From Streptomyces panaciradicis (GTDB lineage: Bacteria; Actinomycetota; Actinomycetes; Streptomycetales; Streptomycetaceae), in the NCBI RefSeq assembly GCF_023516615.1, contig NZ_JAMGBF010000061.1, positions 1 to 64,000 of the forward strand: a stretch of 64,000 nt of DNA, given 5' to 3'. A program made the translations under genes and the position numbers. The notes under the pieces were generated by a model, which was not told the origin of the DNA, searched no databases, and saw only the letters and a program-made list of their open reading frames with translations. This document shows, in pieces, positions 43,967 through 52,747 of this stretch (position 1 is the stretch's first letter; each line of letters opens with the position of its first letter).

Positions 43967-44827
43967 TCAGCCCTTGGTGCTGCCCGCGCTGATCCCGGCG
44001 ATGATGTGCCGCTGGAAGACGAGGAACAGGGCGACCATCGGGATGCTGGCGATGACCATCGCGGCGATGAGCACGGTCAGTTGGATGTTCTGCGACAGCT
44101 GGACCAGGGCCACGCTGATGGGCTGCTTGTCGGTGTCGGAGAAGACCATCAGCGGCCAGAGGAAGTCCTGCCACACGGCCACCAGCGCGAAGATCGACAC
44201 CACGCCGAGGACGGGCCGCGACATGGGCAGCACGATCGACCACAGCGTGCGCAGCTTCCCGGCGCCGTCGATCTCCGCGGCCTCCAGCACGTCGCGCGGG
44301 AGCTGGTCGAAGAACCGCTTGAGCAGATAGAGGTTGAAGGCGTTGGCGACGGCCGGCAGCCAGATCGCGACGGGATCGTTGAGCAGGCCCAGGTCGGCGA
44401 CGGTGAGGTACTTCGGTACGACGAGGGCCTGGGCCGGGACCATCAGTGTGGCCAGGATGCCGCCGAGGATCAGCTTGCCGAAGGCGGGCCGGAGCTTGGA
44501 CAGGGCATAGGCCGCGGCGGTGCAGAACACCAGCTGGCAGGCCCAGGCGCCGGCCGCCTGGACGAGGGTGTTCCACAGGTGCTGCGGCAGCTGCATCAGG
44601 TCCCAGGCGTCCGTGTAGCCGCCGAGGTGCCAGCGCTCGGGGACGAGGGTCGGCGGGGTCCGGGCGATCTCGTCCGGCGACTTCATCGCGCCGGTCACCA
44701 TCCAGTAGACCGGGAAGAGGAAGGCGAGGGCGAAGAGCAGGACGACGGCCGTGAAGACGCTCCAGTACAGCGCCCTGCCGCGGGGGCGGGCGAGGACCGC
44801 CGGGGAGACAAGGGTCCGGGTGCTCAC
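43967..44827 (-). CDS. Sugar ABC transporter permease, MalG type
   Basis: 286 residues with six membrane spans and the EAA loop EAAEIDGAGKLRTLWSIVLPM. This is the MalG-like CUT1 inner-membrane permease. GTG at 44827 overlaps the upstream permease stop by 4 bases. No ATPase is encoded here, as is usual in Streptomyces, where the shared MsiK serves many sugar importers. Confidence 0.94.
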   Translation of the reverse strand: MSTRTLVSPAVLARPRGRALYWSVFTAVVLLFALAFLFPVYWMVTGAMKSPDEIARTPPTLVPERWHLGGYTDAWDLMQLPQHLWNTLVQAAGAWACQLVFCTAAAYALSKLRPAFGKLILGGILATLMVPAQALVVPKYLTVADLGLLNDPVAIWLPAVANAFNLYLLKRFFDQLPRDVLEAAEIDGAGKLRTLWSIVLPMSRPVLGVVSIFALVAVWQDFLWPLMVFSDTDKQPISVALVQLSQNIQLTVLIAAMVIASIPMVALFLVFQRHIIAGISAGSTKG

Positions 44828-45780
44828 GCGTCCTCCTCTCCGGAGCGGGTCAGTCGCAGGTAGACCGCGGAGAAGGCGCCGAGCAGCACCAGCAGCATGA
44901 CGCTCAGCGCGCAGGCGCCGCCGAAGTCGTTGTAGAGGAAGGCGTACTTGTAGATCAGGTACAGGACGGTGACGGTGGCGTTCTCCGGGCCGCCGCCCGT
45001 GATCACGAACGGCTCGGTGAACACCTGCATCGTCGCGATGATCTGAAGGAGCATCAGCATCAGGATGACGAAGCGCGTCTGGGGGACGGTGACGTGCCGG
45101 ACGCGCTGCAGCAGGCTCGCGCCGTCGAGTTCGGCGGCCTCGTACAGCTCGCCGGGGATGGACTGCAGGGCGGCGAGGTAGATCAGGACGGTGCCGCCCA
45201 TGTTGGCCCAGGTCGCCACGAGGACGAGGGAGACGAGCGCGGTGTCGGCGCCGTTGGACCAGTTCGAGGTGGGCAGGTGCAGGAAGCGCAGCGCCTCGTT
45301 GGCGAGGCCGGCCCCCGGGTCGTAGAACCACTTCCACAGCAGGGCGCTGACCACCGGCGGGATCATCACCGGCAGGTAGACCACGACTCTGAAGAACGCC
45401 TTGGCGTGCCGGAGTTCGTTGAGGACGAGGGCCATCACGAACGGGATCGCGAACCCGATCAGCAGGGCGAGCAGGGTGAAGGTGAGCGTGTTGCGCCAGG
45501 CGGCGGTGAACTCGGGGTCGTGCCAGACGCGGGTGAAGTTGGCGGTGCCGACCCACTCGGGCGAGGAGCCCGGCGTGTACTTCTGGAAGGCGATCACGAC
45601 GGCGCGGATCGCCGGGTACCAGGAGAACAGGGCGAAGCAGACGAGGCCGCCGAGGAGGAAGGCGTAGGCCCGGGCCTGCTCGGCGAGGCGGCGCCGCCCC
45701 CGGCCCCCTACCGGGGGCGGCGCCGGTTCGGTGGCGGCGACGGCCCGGGTCACCGGTCGCCGTTCGGCCGTCTTGGTCAT
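44824..45780 (-). CDS. Sugar ABC transporter permease, MalF type
   Basis: 318 residues. Cytoplasmic basic N-terminus, six membrane spans and EAA loop ELYEAAELDGASLLQRVRHV. Partner of the MalG-like permease. ATG at 45780, only 5 bp after the binding-protein stop. Confidence 0.94.
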   Translation of the reverse strand: MTKTAERRPVTRAVAATEPAPPPVGGRGRRRLAEQARAYAFLLGGLVCFALFSWYPAIRAVVIAFQKYTPGSSPEWVGTANFTRVWHDPEFTAAWRNTLTFTLLALLIGFAIPFVMALVLNELRHAKAFFRVVVYLPVMIPPVVSALLWKWFYDPGAGLANEALRFLHLPTSNWSNGADTALVSLVLVATWANMGGTVLIYLAALQSIPGELYEAAELDGASLLQRVRHVTVPQTRFVILMLMLLQIIATMQVFTEPFVITGGGPENATVTVLYLIYKYAFLYNDFGGACALSVMLLVLLGAFSAVYLRLTRSGEEDA

Positions 45781-45785
45781 GGCGG

Positions 45786-47135
45786 TCAGCTCCGCGCCAG
45801 GATGCCGTCGATCTTGCCGGAGGCGTCCTTGAGGAGCTGGTCGATGTCGGCGTCCTTCTTGGTGAGGACGGCGGAGACGGCGCCGTCGAGGACGGAGTAG
45901 ATCTGCTGGGCGTCCGGCGGCTCGATCTTCATCTGCAGGCTCTGGTTGCCGTCGAGGAACGCCTGGTAGTTCTCCACCGGGACGTTGGCGTTGGCCTTCT
46001 TGACCTGCTGGTCGGTGGCGTCGGCGGCGCCGGTGAACAGGCGCGGCTCGGGCAGGCCGACGGGCGCGTTCGCCTTCTTGGCGCGGGCGTAGTCGCCGAG
46101 GAAGCCCTTGCCGGGGGTGAGGAACATGTGGTCGAGCCACTTCAGGCCGGCGCGGATCTGGGCGGGCGTGTCGTGCTTGTTGAACATGTAGCCGTCGCCG
46201 CCGATGAGCGTGCCCTTGCCGCCGGGCATGGGGGCGAGCGCGAGGTCCTTGTAGTCGCCGCCCTTCTCCTTGACCAGGATCGGGATGTTGTCGGGGGCGG
46301 AGAGGTACATGCCGAGCTTGCCCGAACCCATCATCTGCTGCACGTCGTTGATGACGAGGAGCTGCTTGCTGCCCATCGAGTCGTCGGTCCACCGCATGTC
46401 GTGCAGGTTCTGCAGGACGGCGCGGCCCTCGGGGGTGTCGATGGTGGCCTTCCTGCCGTCGGCGCTCACCACGTCCCCGCCCTGGGAGTACAGCTCGGCG
46501 GTGAAGTGCCAACCGCCCTGGTTCTGGGCGCTGTAGTCGGCGTATCCGACGGTGCCGCCGCCGAGGGCGGCGATCTTCTTGGCGTCGGCGCGGACCTCCT
46601 CCCAGGTGGTGGGCGGCCTGTCCGGGTCGAGGCCGGCCTTCTGGAAGAGCTTGCGGTTGTAGATCAGGCCCATCGAGTAACCGGTGCGCGGGATGCCGTA
46701 GATCTTGCCGTCGACGGTGTAGATGTCGCGCAACTGCTTCTGGATGGTGGCGTAGCTCTTCAACTCCTTGACGTACGGGGTGAGATCGGCCGCCTGATGG
46801 ATGTCGACGACGTGTCCGGCGTCGGTGAAGTACGTGTAGAAGACGTCCTCCATCTGGCCGCCGGCGAGCTTGGCGTCGAAGGTCTTGGGGTCCTGGCAGG
46901 GGAAGGCGTCGTGGGCGACGACGTCGATGTCCGGGTGCTTCTTCTCGAAGGCGGCGACGTCCTGCTCGAAGAACCCGCGGTCGACCTTGGCGCTCTTGGG
47001 CGGTTCGCAGTTGACGGTGATGCGCGTCTTGCCGCCGGACGAGCCGTCGTCGCCCGACCCGCAGGCGGAGGCGGCGAGCGCGAGCGAGCAGACGCTGAGC
47101 GCGGCGAACGTACGGCGGAACCCGGTGCTTGTCAT
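45786..47135 (-). CDS. Sugar ABC transporter solute-binding lipoprotein
   Basis: 449 residues. Signal peptide with lipobox LAASAC ends near residue 25, followed by family-1 binding-protein segments (VDRGFFEQDVAAFEKKHPDIDV, MSMGLIYNRKLFQKAGLDPDRPPTTWEE-type core). It captures the oligosaccharide outside the membrane. ATG at 47135 follows GAGGGG by 8 bases; a longer frame upstream lacks a signal. First structural gene after the LacI regulator. Confidence 0.93.
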   Translation of the reverse strand: MTSTGFRRTFAALSVCSLALAASACGSGDDGSSGGKTRITVNCEPPKSAKVDRGFFEQDVAAFEKKHPDIDVVAHDAFPCQDPKTFDAKLAGGQMEDVFYTYFTDAGHVVDIHQAADLTPYVKELKSYATIQKQLRDIYTVDGKIYGIPRTGYSMGLIYNRKLFQKAGLDPDRPPTTWEEVRADAKKIAALGGGTVGYADYSAQNQGGWHFTAELYSQGGDVVSADGRKATIDTPEGRAVLQNLHDMRWTDDSMGSKQLLVINDVQQMMGSGKLGMYLSAPDNIPILVKEKGGDYKDLALAPMPGGKGTLIGGDGYMFNKHDTPAQIRAGLKWLDHMFLTPGKGFLGDYARAKKANAPVGLPEPRLFTGAADATDQQVKKANANVPVENYQAFLDGNQSLQMKIEPPDAQQIYSVLDGAVSAVLTKKDADIDQLLKDASGKIDGILARS

Positions 47136-47284
47136 CGGTGGACCCCTCGTGGCAGGAGCGTGGAAAGCCCACGGCGGCCTGCGAGCGCACACCACCGTGT
47201 CCGGCGCCGCACACTCAAGCACCGCCGACATCCGTCCGCAAGATGTCGCGCATCATCTGTAATTATTTGACAGCCGGGTGGATC

Positions 47285-48280
47285 TCAGGGACGAGGGGCT
47301 TGCGCGGTGGATCCGCGGACCACCAGCTCGGGCTCGAACAGCAGCTCCTCGGGGGCCACCGAACCGCCGCCGATCTGCGCGTTCAGCAGTTCCACGGCGG
47401 CCCGGCCCATGGCCTCGATGGGCTGGCGGACGGTGGTCAGCGGGGGCTCGGTGCAGTTCATGAAGGCCGAGTCGTCGTAGCCCACGACCGACACCTGGTC
47501 GGGCACGCCGAGACCCTTGCGGCGGGCGGCCCGGATCGCGCCGAGTGCCAGCGGGTCACTGGCGCAGATGATGCCCGTGACGCCCCGGTCGATCAGCCGG
47601 GAGGCTGCCGCGTGCCCGCCCTCGAGGGAGAACATCGCGCGTGCTACGTACTCGTCGGGAAGCTCGCCCATGGTCCGCGCCGCGGCCAGTTTGCGCGCCG
47701 ACGGCATGTGGTCGTCGGGCCCGAGGACCAGGCCGATCCGCTCGTGCCCGAGGGAGGCCAGGTGCCGCCAGGCCTGCTCCACGGCCACCGCGTCGTCGCA
47801 GGAGACGCCCGGGAAGCCGAGGTCGTCGATGGAGGCGTTGACCAGCACGACCGGGATGTTGCGCTCGGCGAGCCGGCGGTAGTGCTCGTGCGGGGCGTCG
47901 GCCTGGGCGTACAGACCGCCGGCGAAGACCACGCCGGAGACCTGCTGTTGCAGCAGCAGGTCCACGTAGTCGGCCTCGGAGACGCCGCCCTTGGTCTGGG
48001 TGCACAGCACGGGGGTCAGACCGAGCTGGGCCAGCGCCCCGCCGATCACCTCGGCGAACGCCGGGAAGATGGGGTTCTGCAGCTCGGGCAGGACCAGACC
48101 GACCAGCCGGGCGCGCTCGCCGCGCAGCTGCGTGGGCCGCTCGTAGCCGAGGACATCCAGGGCGCTGAGCACCGACTGCCGGGTGGCCTCGGAGACCCCC
48201 GGCTTGCCGTTGAGCACCCGGCTGACCGTGGCCTCGCTGACCCCTACCTTCTTCGCCACCTCGGCAAGTCGTCGCGTCAT
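47285..48280 (-). CDS. LacI-family regulator of the alpha-glucan locus
   Basis: 331 residues. Helix-turn-helix LAEVAKKVGVSEATVSRVLNG at the N-terminus, hinge and PBP-like effector domain (RLVGLVLPELQNPIFPAFAE). It resembles the MalR/AglR group. It lies 149 bp upstream of the transport genes on the same strand, and several CGCAAG half-sites surround its own start. It should repress the operon until the oligosaccharide appears. Confidence 0.93.
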   Translation of the reverse strand: MTRRLAEVAKKVGVSEATVSRVLNGKPGVSEATRQSVLSALDVLGYERPTQLRGERARLVGLVLPELQNPIFPAFAEVIGGALAQLGLTPVLCTQTKGGVSEADYVDLLLQQQVSGVVFAGGLYAQADAPHEHYRRLAERNIPVVLVNASIDDLGFPGVSCDDAVAVEQAWRHLASLGHERIGLVLGPDDHMPSARKLAAARTMGELPDEYVARAMFSLEGGHAAASRLIDRGVTGIICASDPLALGAIRAARRKGLGVPDQVSVVGYDDSAFMNCTEPPLTTVRQPIEAMGRAAVELLNAQIGGGSVAPEELLFEPELVVRGSTAQAPRP

Positions 48281-48283
48281 GAA

Positions 48284-48319
48284 CGCAAGAATAGCGCAAG
48301 AAACGCAAACGGCTTGCGT
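48284..48319. promoter_or_regulatory. CGCAA operator cluster before the LacI gene
   Basis: CGCAA occurs at 48284, 48295 and 48304, and ACGCAA-ACGGC-TTGCGT (48303-48319) is a perfect inverted repeat. A single CGCAAG also lies at 47237, upstream of the binding-protein gene. Likely LacI-family sites for autoregulation and operon control. Confidence 0.72.
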
Positions 48320-48337
48320 AATGCTGCGTGTCGAAGG

Positions 48338-49039
48338 TCAGCCTTCCTCGCGGGCGGCCCACAGGCCGCGGACATGGCCGAGGTGACGGTCCATGACCGT
48401 GCGCACGGCCTCCTCGTCCCGGGCCAGCAGGGCGTCGAGGAGTTCGAGGTGCTCCTGGGCGGAGGCCTCCAGCCGGCCCGCCTCCGACAGCGCCGTCAGC
48501 CCGTACAGCCGCGCCCGGCGCCGCAGGTCCCCCACGACCTGGACGAGGTGGTCGTTGCCCGCCAGCGCCAGCAGCCCGAGGTGGAACCGCAGGTCGGCCT
48601 CGACGTAGGCGATGAGGTCGCCCTTCGCGGCCGAGGTGACGATCTCCAGGGCGTCCGGCCGCAGCGCCTCCAGGTCGGCGGGGTCGGCGGTCGCCGCGAG
48701 GCCGACGGTCGTCGGGATCTCGATCAGGGACCGGACGTGGGCGTACTCGTCGAGCTGCTTCTCGGACAGGGCGGTGACCCGGAAGCCCTTGTTCGGGACG
48801 ATGTCGACCAGGCCCTCCTTCGCCAGCTCCAGCATCGCCTCGCGGACCGGGGTGGCGGAGACGCCGAGGCGGGGGGCGAGGGCCGGCGCCGAGTACACCT
48901 GGCCCGGGCGCAGCTCGCCGGTGATCAGCGCGGCCCGCAGCACGTCCACGACCCGCTCCCGGAAGTTGGGCTTCCGGCCGCCGAGCGCGGGCAGGGCGGG
49001 GGCGGGAAGGGCCGGGGCGGCGGGGCGGCGGGCGGGCAT
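48338..49039 (-). CDS. GntR-family (FCD) regulator
   Basis: 233 residues. A GntR winged helix (ALAPRLGVSATPVREAMLELAKEGL) is followed by an FCD effector domain with histidine-containing helices (DLRFHLGLLALAGN and HLELLDAL). A proline/alanine-rich tail precedes the HTH. It is the nearest regulator to the hydroxyproline genes, which lie immediately upstream on the same strand, and a local repressor role is inferred. Confidence 0.9.
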   Translation of the reverse strand: MPARRPAAPALPAPALPALGGRKPNFRERVVDVLRAALITGELRPGQVYSAPALAPRLGVSATPVREAMLELAKEGLVDIVPNKGFRVTALSEKQLDEYAHVRSLIEIPTTVGLAATADPADLEALRPDALEIVTSAAKGDLIAYVEADLRFHLGLLALAGNDHLVQVVGDLRRRARLYGLTALSEAGRLEASAQEHLELLDALLARDEEAVRTVMDRHLGHVRGLWAAREEG

Positions 49040-49138
49040 GGGCGTCTTCTCCCTGGGCGGTGCGAGGTCATCCGGTACGTCATTGTCCCCGCCGCCGCCT
49101 GCCCGGGACCCGCGCGGCCGGGAGGCGGCGGCCGGCCC

Positions 49139-50140
49139 CTACAGGACGAATCCCGCGGGGAACGGGTCGGTCGGGTCGAGCAGGTACTGGGCGGTGCCGG
49201 TGATCCAGGCGCGGCCGGTGAAGCTGGGCAGCACGGCGGGGCGGCCGGCGACCTCGGTGGTGCCGAGGAGGCGGCCGGTGAACCGGGTGCCGATGAAGGA
49301 CTCGTTGACGAACTCGGTGTGCAGGGGGAGTTCGCCGCGTGCGTGCAGCTGGGCCATGCGGGCGCTGGTGCCGGTGCCGCAGGGCGAGCGATCGAACCAG
49401 CCGGGGTGGATCGCCATGGCGTGCCGGGAGTGCCGGGCGGTGGAGCCCGGCGCGAGCAGGTGGACGTGGTGGCAGCCGCGGATGGACGCGTCCTCGGGGT
49501 GGACGGGTTCGTCCTCGGCGTTGATCGCGTCCATCAGGGACAGGCCCGCGGCGAGGATGTCGTCCTTGCGGGCCCGGTCGAAGGGCAGGCCGAACTCCTC
49601 CAGCGGCAGGATGGCGTAGAAGTTGCCGCCGTACGCCATGTCGTACGTGACGGTCCGGCCGTCGGCGAGGGTGGCCTTGCGGTCGAGGGCGACGGAGAAC
49701 GACGGCACGTTCTTCAGCGTGACGTTCCTCGCCGCTCCGTCCTCCACCGCGACCTCGGCGACGACCAGGCCGGCCGGGGTGTCGAGCCGGATGGTGGTCA
49801 CGGGCTCGGTGACCTCGACCATCCCGGTCTCCACCAGCACGGTCGCCACCCCGATGGTGCCGTGCCCGCACATCGGGAGGTAGCCGGAGACCTCGATGTA
49901 GACGACGCCCCAGTCGCAGTCGGGGCGGGTGGGCGGCTGGAGGACGGCGCCGCTCATCGCGGAGTGGCCGCGCGGCTCGTTCATCAGCAACTGCTTGATG
50001 TCGTCGCGGTGTTCGCGGAAGTACAGCCGCCGCTCGTTCATCGTGGCGCCGGGGATGGTGCCGATCCCGCCCGTGATGACCCGGGTGGGCATGCCCTCGG
50101 TGTGCGAGTCGACCGCGTGCAGGACGAGTCTGCTGCGCAT
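49139..50140 (-). CDS. 4-hydroxyproline epimerase (proline racemase family)
   Basis: 333 residues. Both catalytic cysteines are present: Cys91 in MCGHGT and Cys254 in DRSPCGTGTSA, so this is an epimerase and not a dehydratase. It interconverts trans-4-hydroxy-L-proline and cis-4-hydroxy-D-proline, the first step of hydroxyproline catabolism. ATG at 50140 is preceded by GGAGGGAGG-type purines. It follows the DapA-family gene with a 15-bp gap. Confidence 0.9.
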   Translation of the reverse strand: MRSRLVLHAVDSHTEGMPTRVITGGIGTIPGATMNERRLYFREHRDDIKQLLMNEPRGHSAMSGAVLQPPTRPDCDWGVVYIEVSGYLPMCGHGTIGVATVLVETGMVEVTEPVTTIRLDTPAGLVVAEVAVEDGAARNVTLKNVPSFSVALDRKATLADGRTVTYDMAYGGNFYAILPLEEFGLPFDRARKDDILAAGLSLMDAINAEDEPVHPEDASIRGCHHVHLLAPGSTARHSRHAMAIHPGWFDRSPCGTGTSARMAQLHARGELPLHTEFVNESFIGTRFTGRLLGTTEVAGRPAVLPSFTGRAWITGTAQYLLDPTDPFPAGFVL

Positions 50141-50155
50141 GCGCCCTCCTCCCTC

Positions 50156-51046
50156 CTAGGCCAGGCCCGCCGCGACGGCCCGCTCGGTGGCCGTGCGGAC
50201 CGCGGCCTCCTGTTCGGGCAGCAGCGGGACGCGCGGCGGCCGGACCGGGCCGCCGTGACGGCCGACGATGTCCATGGACAGCTTGATGGCCTGGACGAAC
50301 TCGACCTGGGAGTCCCAGCGCAGCAGCGGGTGCAGTTGCTCGTACAGCTTCTTCGCGGTGGCCAGGTCGCCGTCGACGGCCGCGTGGTAGAGCGCGCTGC
50401 TCGCGGCGGGCAGCGCGTTCGGGTAGCCGGCCACCCAGCCCTTCGCGCCCGCGATGGCGAGCTCCAGCAGCACGTCGTCGGCGCCGATCAACAGGTCCAG
50501 TTCCGGGGCGAGTTCGGCGAGGCGGTAGGCGCGGCGGACGTCTCCGGAGAACTCCTTGACGGCGTGGATGTGCCCCTCGCCGTGCAACTTGGCGAGGAGT
50601 TCCGGTACCAGGTCGACCTTGGTGTCGATGGGGTTGTTGTACGCGACGACCGGCAGGCCCGCCTTCGCGACCTCGGCGTAGTGCGCGAGCACGGACCGTT
50701 CGTCGGCGCGGTAGGCGTTGGGCGGCAGCAGCATCACGCTGGCGCAGCCCGCGTCGCGGGCCTGCTCGGCCCAGCGCCGGGACTCCGCCGAGCCGTAGGC
50801 GGCGACACCGGGCATCACGCGCGCGCCGCCGATCGCGGCGACGGCGGTCTGAACGACCCGGGCGCGCTCCTCGGGGGTGAGCACCTGGTACTCGCCGAGG
50901 GAGCCGTTGGGGACGACACCGTCGCAGCCGTTGTCGACGAGCCACGCGCAGTGCTCGGCGTACTTGTCGTAGTCGACGGACAGGTCGTCGGTGAGCGGGA
51001 GCGCCGTGGCGACGAGGATGCCGCGCCAGGGGCGGTGGTCGGTCAT
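50156..51046 (-). CDS. DapA/NAL-family Schiff-base enzyme of hydroxyproline catabolism
   Basis: 296 residues, TIM barrel with Schiff-base Lys164 (HAVKEFSG) and Tyr136 (VAYNNP), as in dihydrodipicolinate synthase. In this context it is most likely the 1-pyrroline-4-hydroxy-2-carboxylate deaminase, which gives alpha-ketoglutarate semialdehyde. Its start overlaps the flavoprotein stop by 4 bases. Genuine DapA cannot be excluded from motifs alone, but gene context argues against it. Confidence 0.82.
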   Translation of the reverse strand: MTDHRPWRGILVATALPLTDDLSVDYDKYAEHCAWLVDNGCDGVVPNGSLGEYQVLTPEERARVVQTAVAAIGGARVMPGVAAYGSAESRRWAEQARDAGCASVMLLPPNAYRADERSVLAHYAEVAKAGLPVVAYNNPIDTKVDLVPELLAKLHGEGHIHAVKEFSGDVRRAYRLAELAPELDLLIGADDVLLELAIAGAKGWVAGYPNALPAASSALYHAAVDGDLATAKKLYEQLHPLLRWDSQVEFVQAIKLSMDIVGRHGGPVRPPRVPLLPEQEAAVRTATERAVAAGLA

Positions 51047-52452
51047 GAGGGCCCTTCCTCGGTGGGGTGGTCGGATTCCCGGGCCAGGACGCCCAGCGGC
51101 ACGGGTCGCGCGAACGGCCGTCTGGACGGGGTGGGCCGGCATCCGGCGAGCCCGGCGACCGCGGGTGCGCAGATCCGGCCCTGGCACCAGCCCATGCCGG
51201 CCCGGGTGAGCAGCTTCACGGTGCGCGGGTCGCCCGCGCCCAGGTCCTCGACGGCGGCCCGGACGGCGCCGGCGGTCACCTCCTCGCACCGGCAGACCAC
51301 GGTCTCGTCGGTCACCTGCTCGCTCCAGTGCGCGGGCGGCCGGTAGACGCCGTCGAGGGCGGCGGCGAACTCCCGCAGCCGGGTACGGGACTTGAGGGCG
51401 GTCGCCCACTCCGCGCGGTCGGGTTCGGTCCCCGTCAGGCGCGCCGCGGCGGAGCGTCCCGCGATGCGGCCCTCGACGAGCGCGAGGGCGGAGCCGCCGA
51501 TGCCGGTGGCCTCCCCCGCGGCCCAGACGCCGGGTACGTCGGTGCGCTGCTCGTCGTCGACGTGGACGACCTGTCCGTCGAGGCGGCAGCCGAGGCTCTC
51601 CGCGAGGTCGGTGTGGGCCAGCATGCCGTGGCTCACGGCGAGGGTGTCGCAGGCGATACGGCGCCCGGTGCCGGGCCGGACGCGTCCCTCGGCGTCGAGC
51701 GCGGCGACGGTGACGGCCTCCAGGCGCTCGGTGCCGTGCGCCTCGACCACCGCGTGCCGGAACAGCGGGCGGACCCGGTGCCGGGCCGACCGGGCCGCGT
51801 AGAGGGCCCCTTCGGCGAGCTTGCCCGGCTGGGAGACCAGCGGGCGCAGGTGCCGTACGAAGGCCCGGGGAGCGGCGGACTCGACGAGGGCGGCCACGTC
51901 CACGCCCGCGGCCGCCAGTGCCGTGGCCACCGGCAGCAGCAGCGGGCCGGTCCCGGCGACCACGGCGGCCCGGCCCGGGACGACGAGGCTTCCCTTCAGC
52001 ATGGCCTGGGCGCCGCCCGCGGTGACGACACCCGGGAGGGTCCAGCCGGGGAAGGGCAGCACCTGTTCGTACCCTCCGGTGGCCAGGAGCACGGCGTCCG
52101 CGCGGACGGTCGCCGGGTCCTCCTGCTCGGGGCCGAGCAGCGCGTGCACGACGAAGTCCGCGGACCGCCGCTCGACGAACCAGACATGATGGTCCGTCAA
52201 GTGCCGTACGGTGCCTGCCCTCAGGTGCCCGCGCAGGTCGTCCCGCAGTCGCTCCCACACCCGCCACTGGTGGTGCAGGGCCTGCGGCCGGCGGGCGCGC
52301 AGCTCCGCCGCCGGCTGCCGGTAGAACTGGCCGCCCGCCTCCGCGGCGGAGTCGACGAGCGTGACGCGGAGCCCGCGCGCGGCCGCGGCGAGCGTCGCGG
52401 CCAGGCCCGCCGGGCCCGCGCCGATCACCGCGAGGTGCGGTCGGTCAGTCAT
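51043..52452 (-). CDS. Hydroxyproline dehydrogenase, FAD/2Fe-2S subunit (LhpB/HcnB-like)
   Basis: 469 residues. N-terminal FAD-binding GAGPAGLAATLAAAARG, second Rossmann GTGPLLLPVATAL, a C-terminal (BFD-like) iron-sulfur motif CRCEEVT...CQGRIC. This is the alpha-type subunit of heteromeric amine dehydrogenases. With the two upstream genes it forms a D-hydroxyproline dehydrogenase. ATG at 52452 overlaps the 2Fe-2S gene. Confidence 0.88.
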   Translation of the reverse strand: MTDRPHLAVIGAGPAGLAATLAAAARGLRVTLVDSAAEAGGQFYRQPAAELRARRPQALHHQWRVWERLRDDLRGHLRAGTVRHLTDHHVWFVERRSADFVVHALLGPEQEDPATVRADAVLLATGGYEQVLPFPGWTLPGVVTAGGAQAMLKGSLVVPGRAAVVAGTGPLLLPVATALAAAGVDVAALVESAAPRAFVRHLRPLVSQPGKLAEGALYAARSARHRVRPLFRHAVVEAHGTERLEAVTVAALDAEGRVRPGTGRRIACDTLAVSHGMLAHTDLAESLGCRLDGQVVHVDDEQRTDVPGVWAAGEATGIGGSALALVEGRIAGRSAAARLTGTEPDRAEWATALKSRTRLREFAAALDGVYRPPAHWSEQVTDETVVCRCEEVTAGAVRAAVEDLGAGDPRTVKLLTRAGMGWCQGRICAPAVAGLAGCRPTPSRRPFARPVPLGVLARESDHPTEEGPS

Positions 52453-52747
52453 CGTGGCCGGTCCCCTCCTGCGTACGGATCACGTCGCCCGGGGCCAGCG
52501 GCAGCAGGCAGGCGCGCCGGTTGGGGCGGTCGTTGACGGTCACCAGGCAGTCGAAGCAGACGCCGATGCCGCAGAAGACCCCGCGGGGGCGGCCCTCGCC
52601 CCGGGTGGTGCGCCACGAGGTGACGCCGGCCGCCCAGAGCGCGGCGGCGACGGTCTGGCCGGGCAGCGCCTCGATCTCCCGGCCGTCGAGGGTGACCGTG
52701 AAGGCGGGGCCGGGACGGGCGTCGGCCAGGTCCAGCGGGGAGCTCAC
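52445..52747 (-). CDS. Hydroxyproline dehydrogenase, 2Fe-2S subunit
   Basis: 100 residues, plant-ferredoxin-like module with cysteines in RPRGVFCGIGVCFDCLVTVN and a distal RRACLLP. Such small partners belong to heteromeric glycine/hydroxyproline/opine oxidases. GTG at 52747 overlaps the FAD-oxidase stop by 4 bases, and its end overlaps the next gene by 8 bases. Confidence 0.88.
   Translation of the reverse strand: MSSPLDLADARPGPAFTVTLDGREIEALPGQTVAAALWAAGVTSWRTTRGEGRPRGVFCGIGVCFDCLVTVNDRPNRRACLLPLAPGDVIRTQEGTGHDD

Noticed and set aside
48284..48319. Promoter-like AT-rich stretch as a transposon end
   Set aside because: There is no target duplication or transposase; the CGCAA pattern is better explained as LacI sites.
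47129..51346. A 1405-codon plus-strand frame
   Set aside because: It runs opposite the LacI, GntR and epimerase genes and has no recognisable domains.
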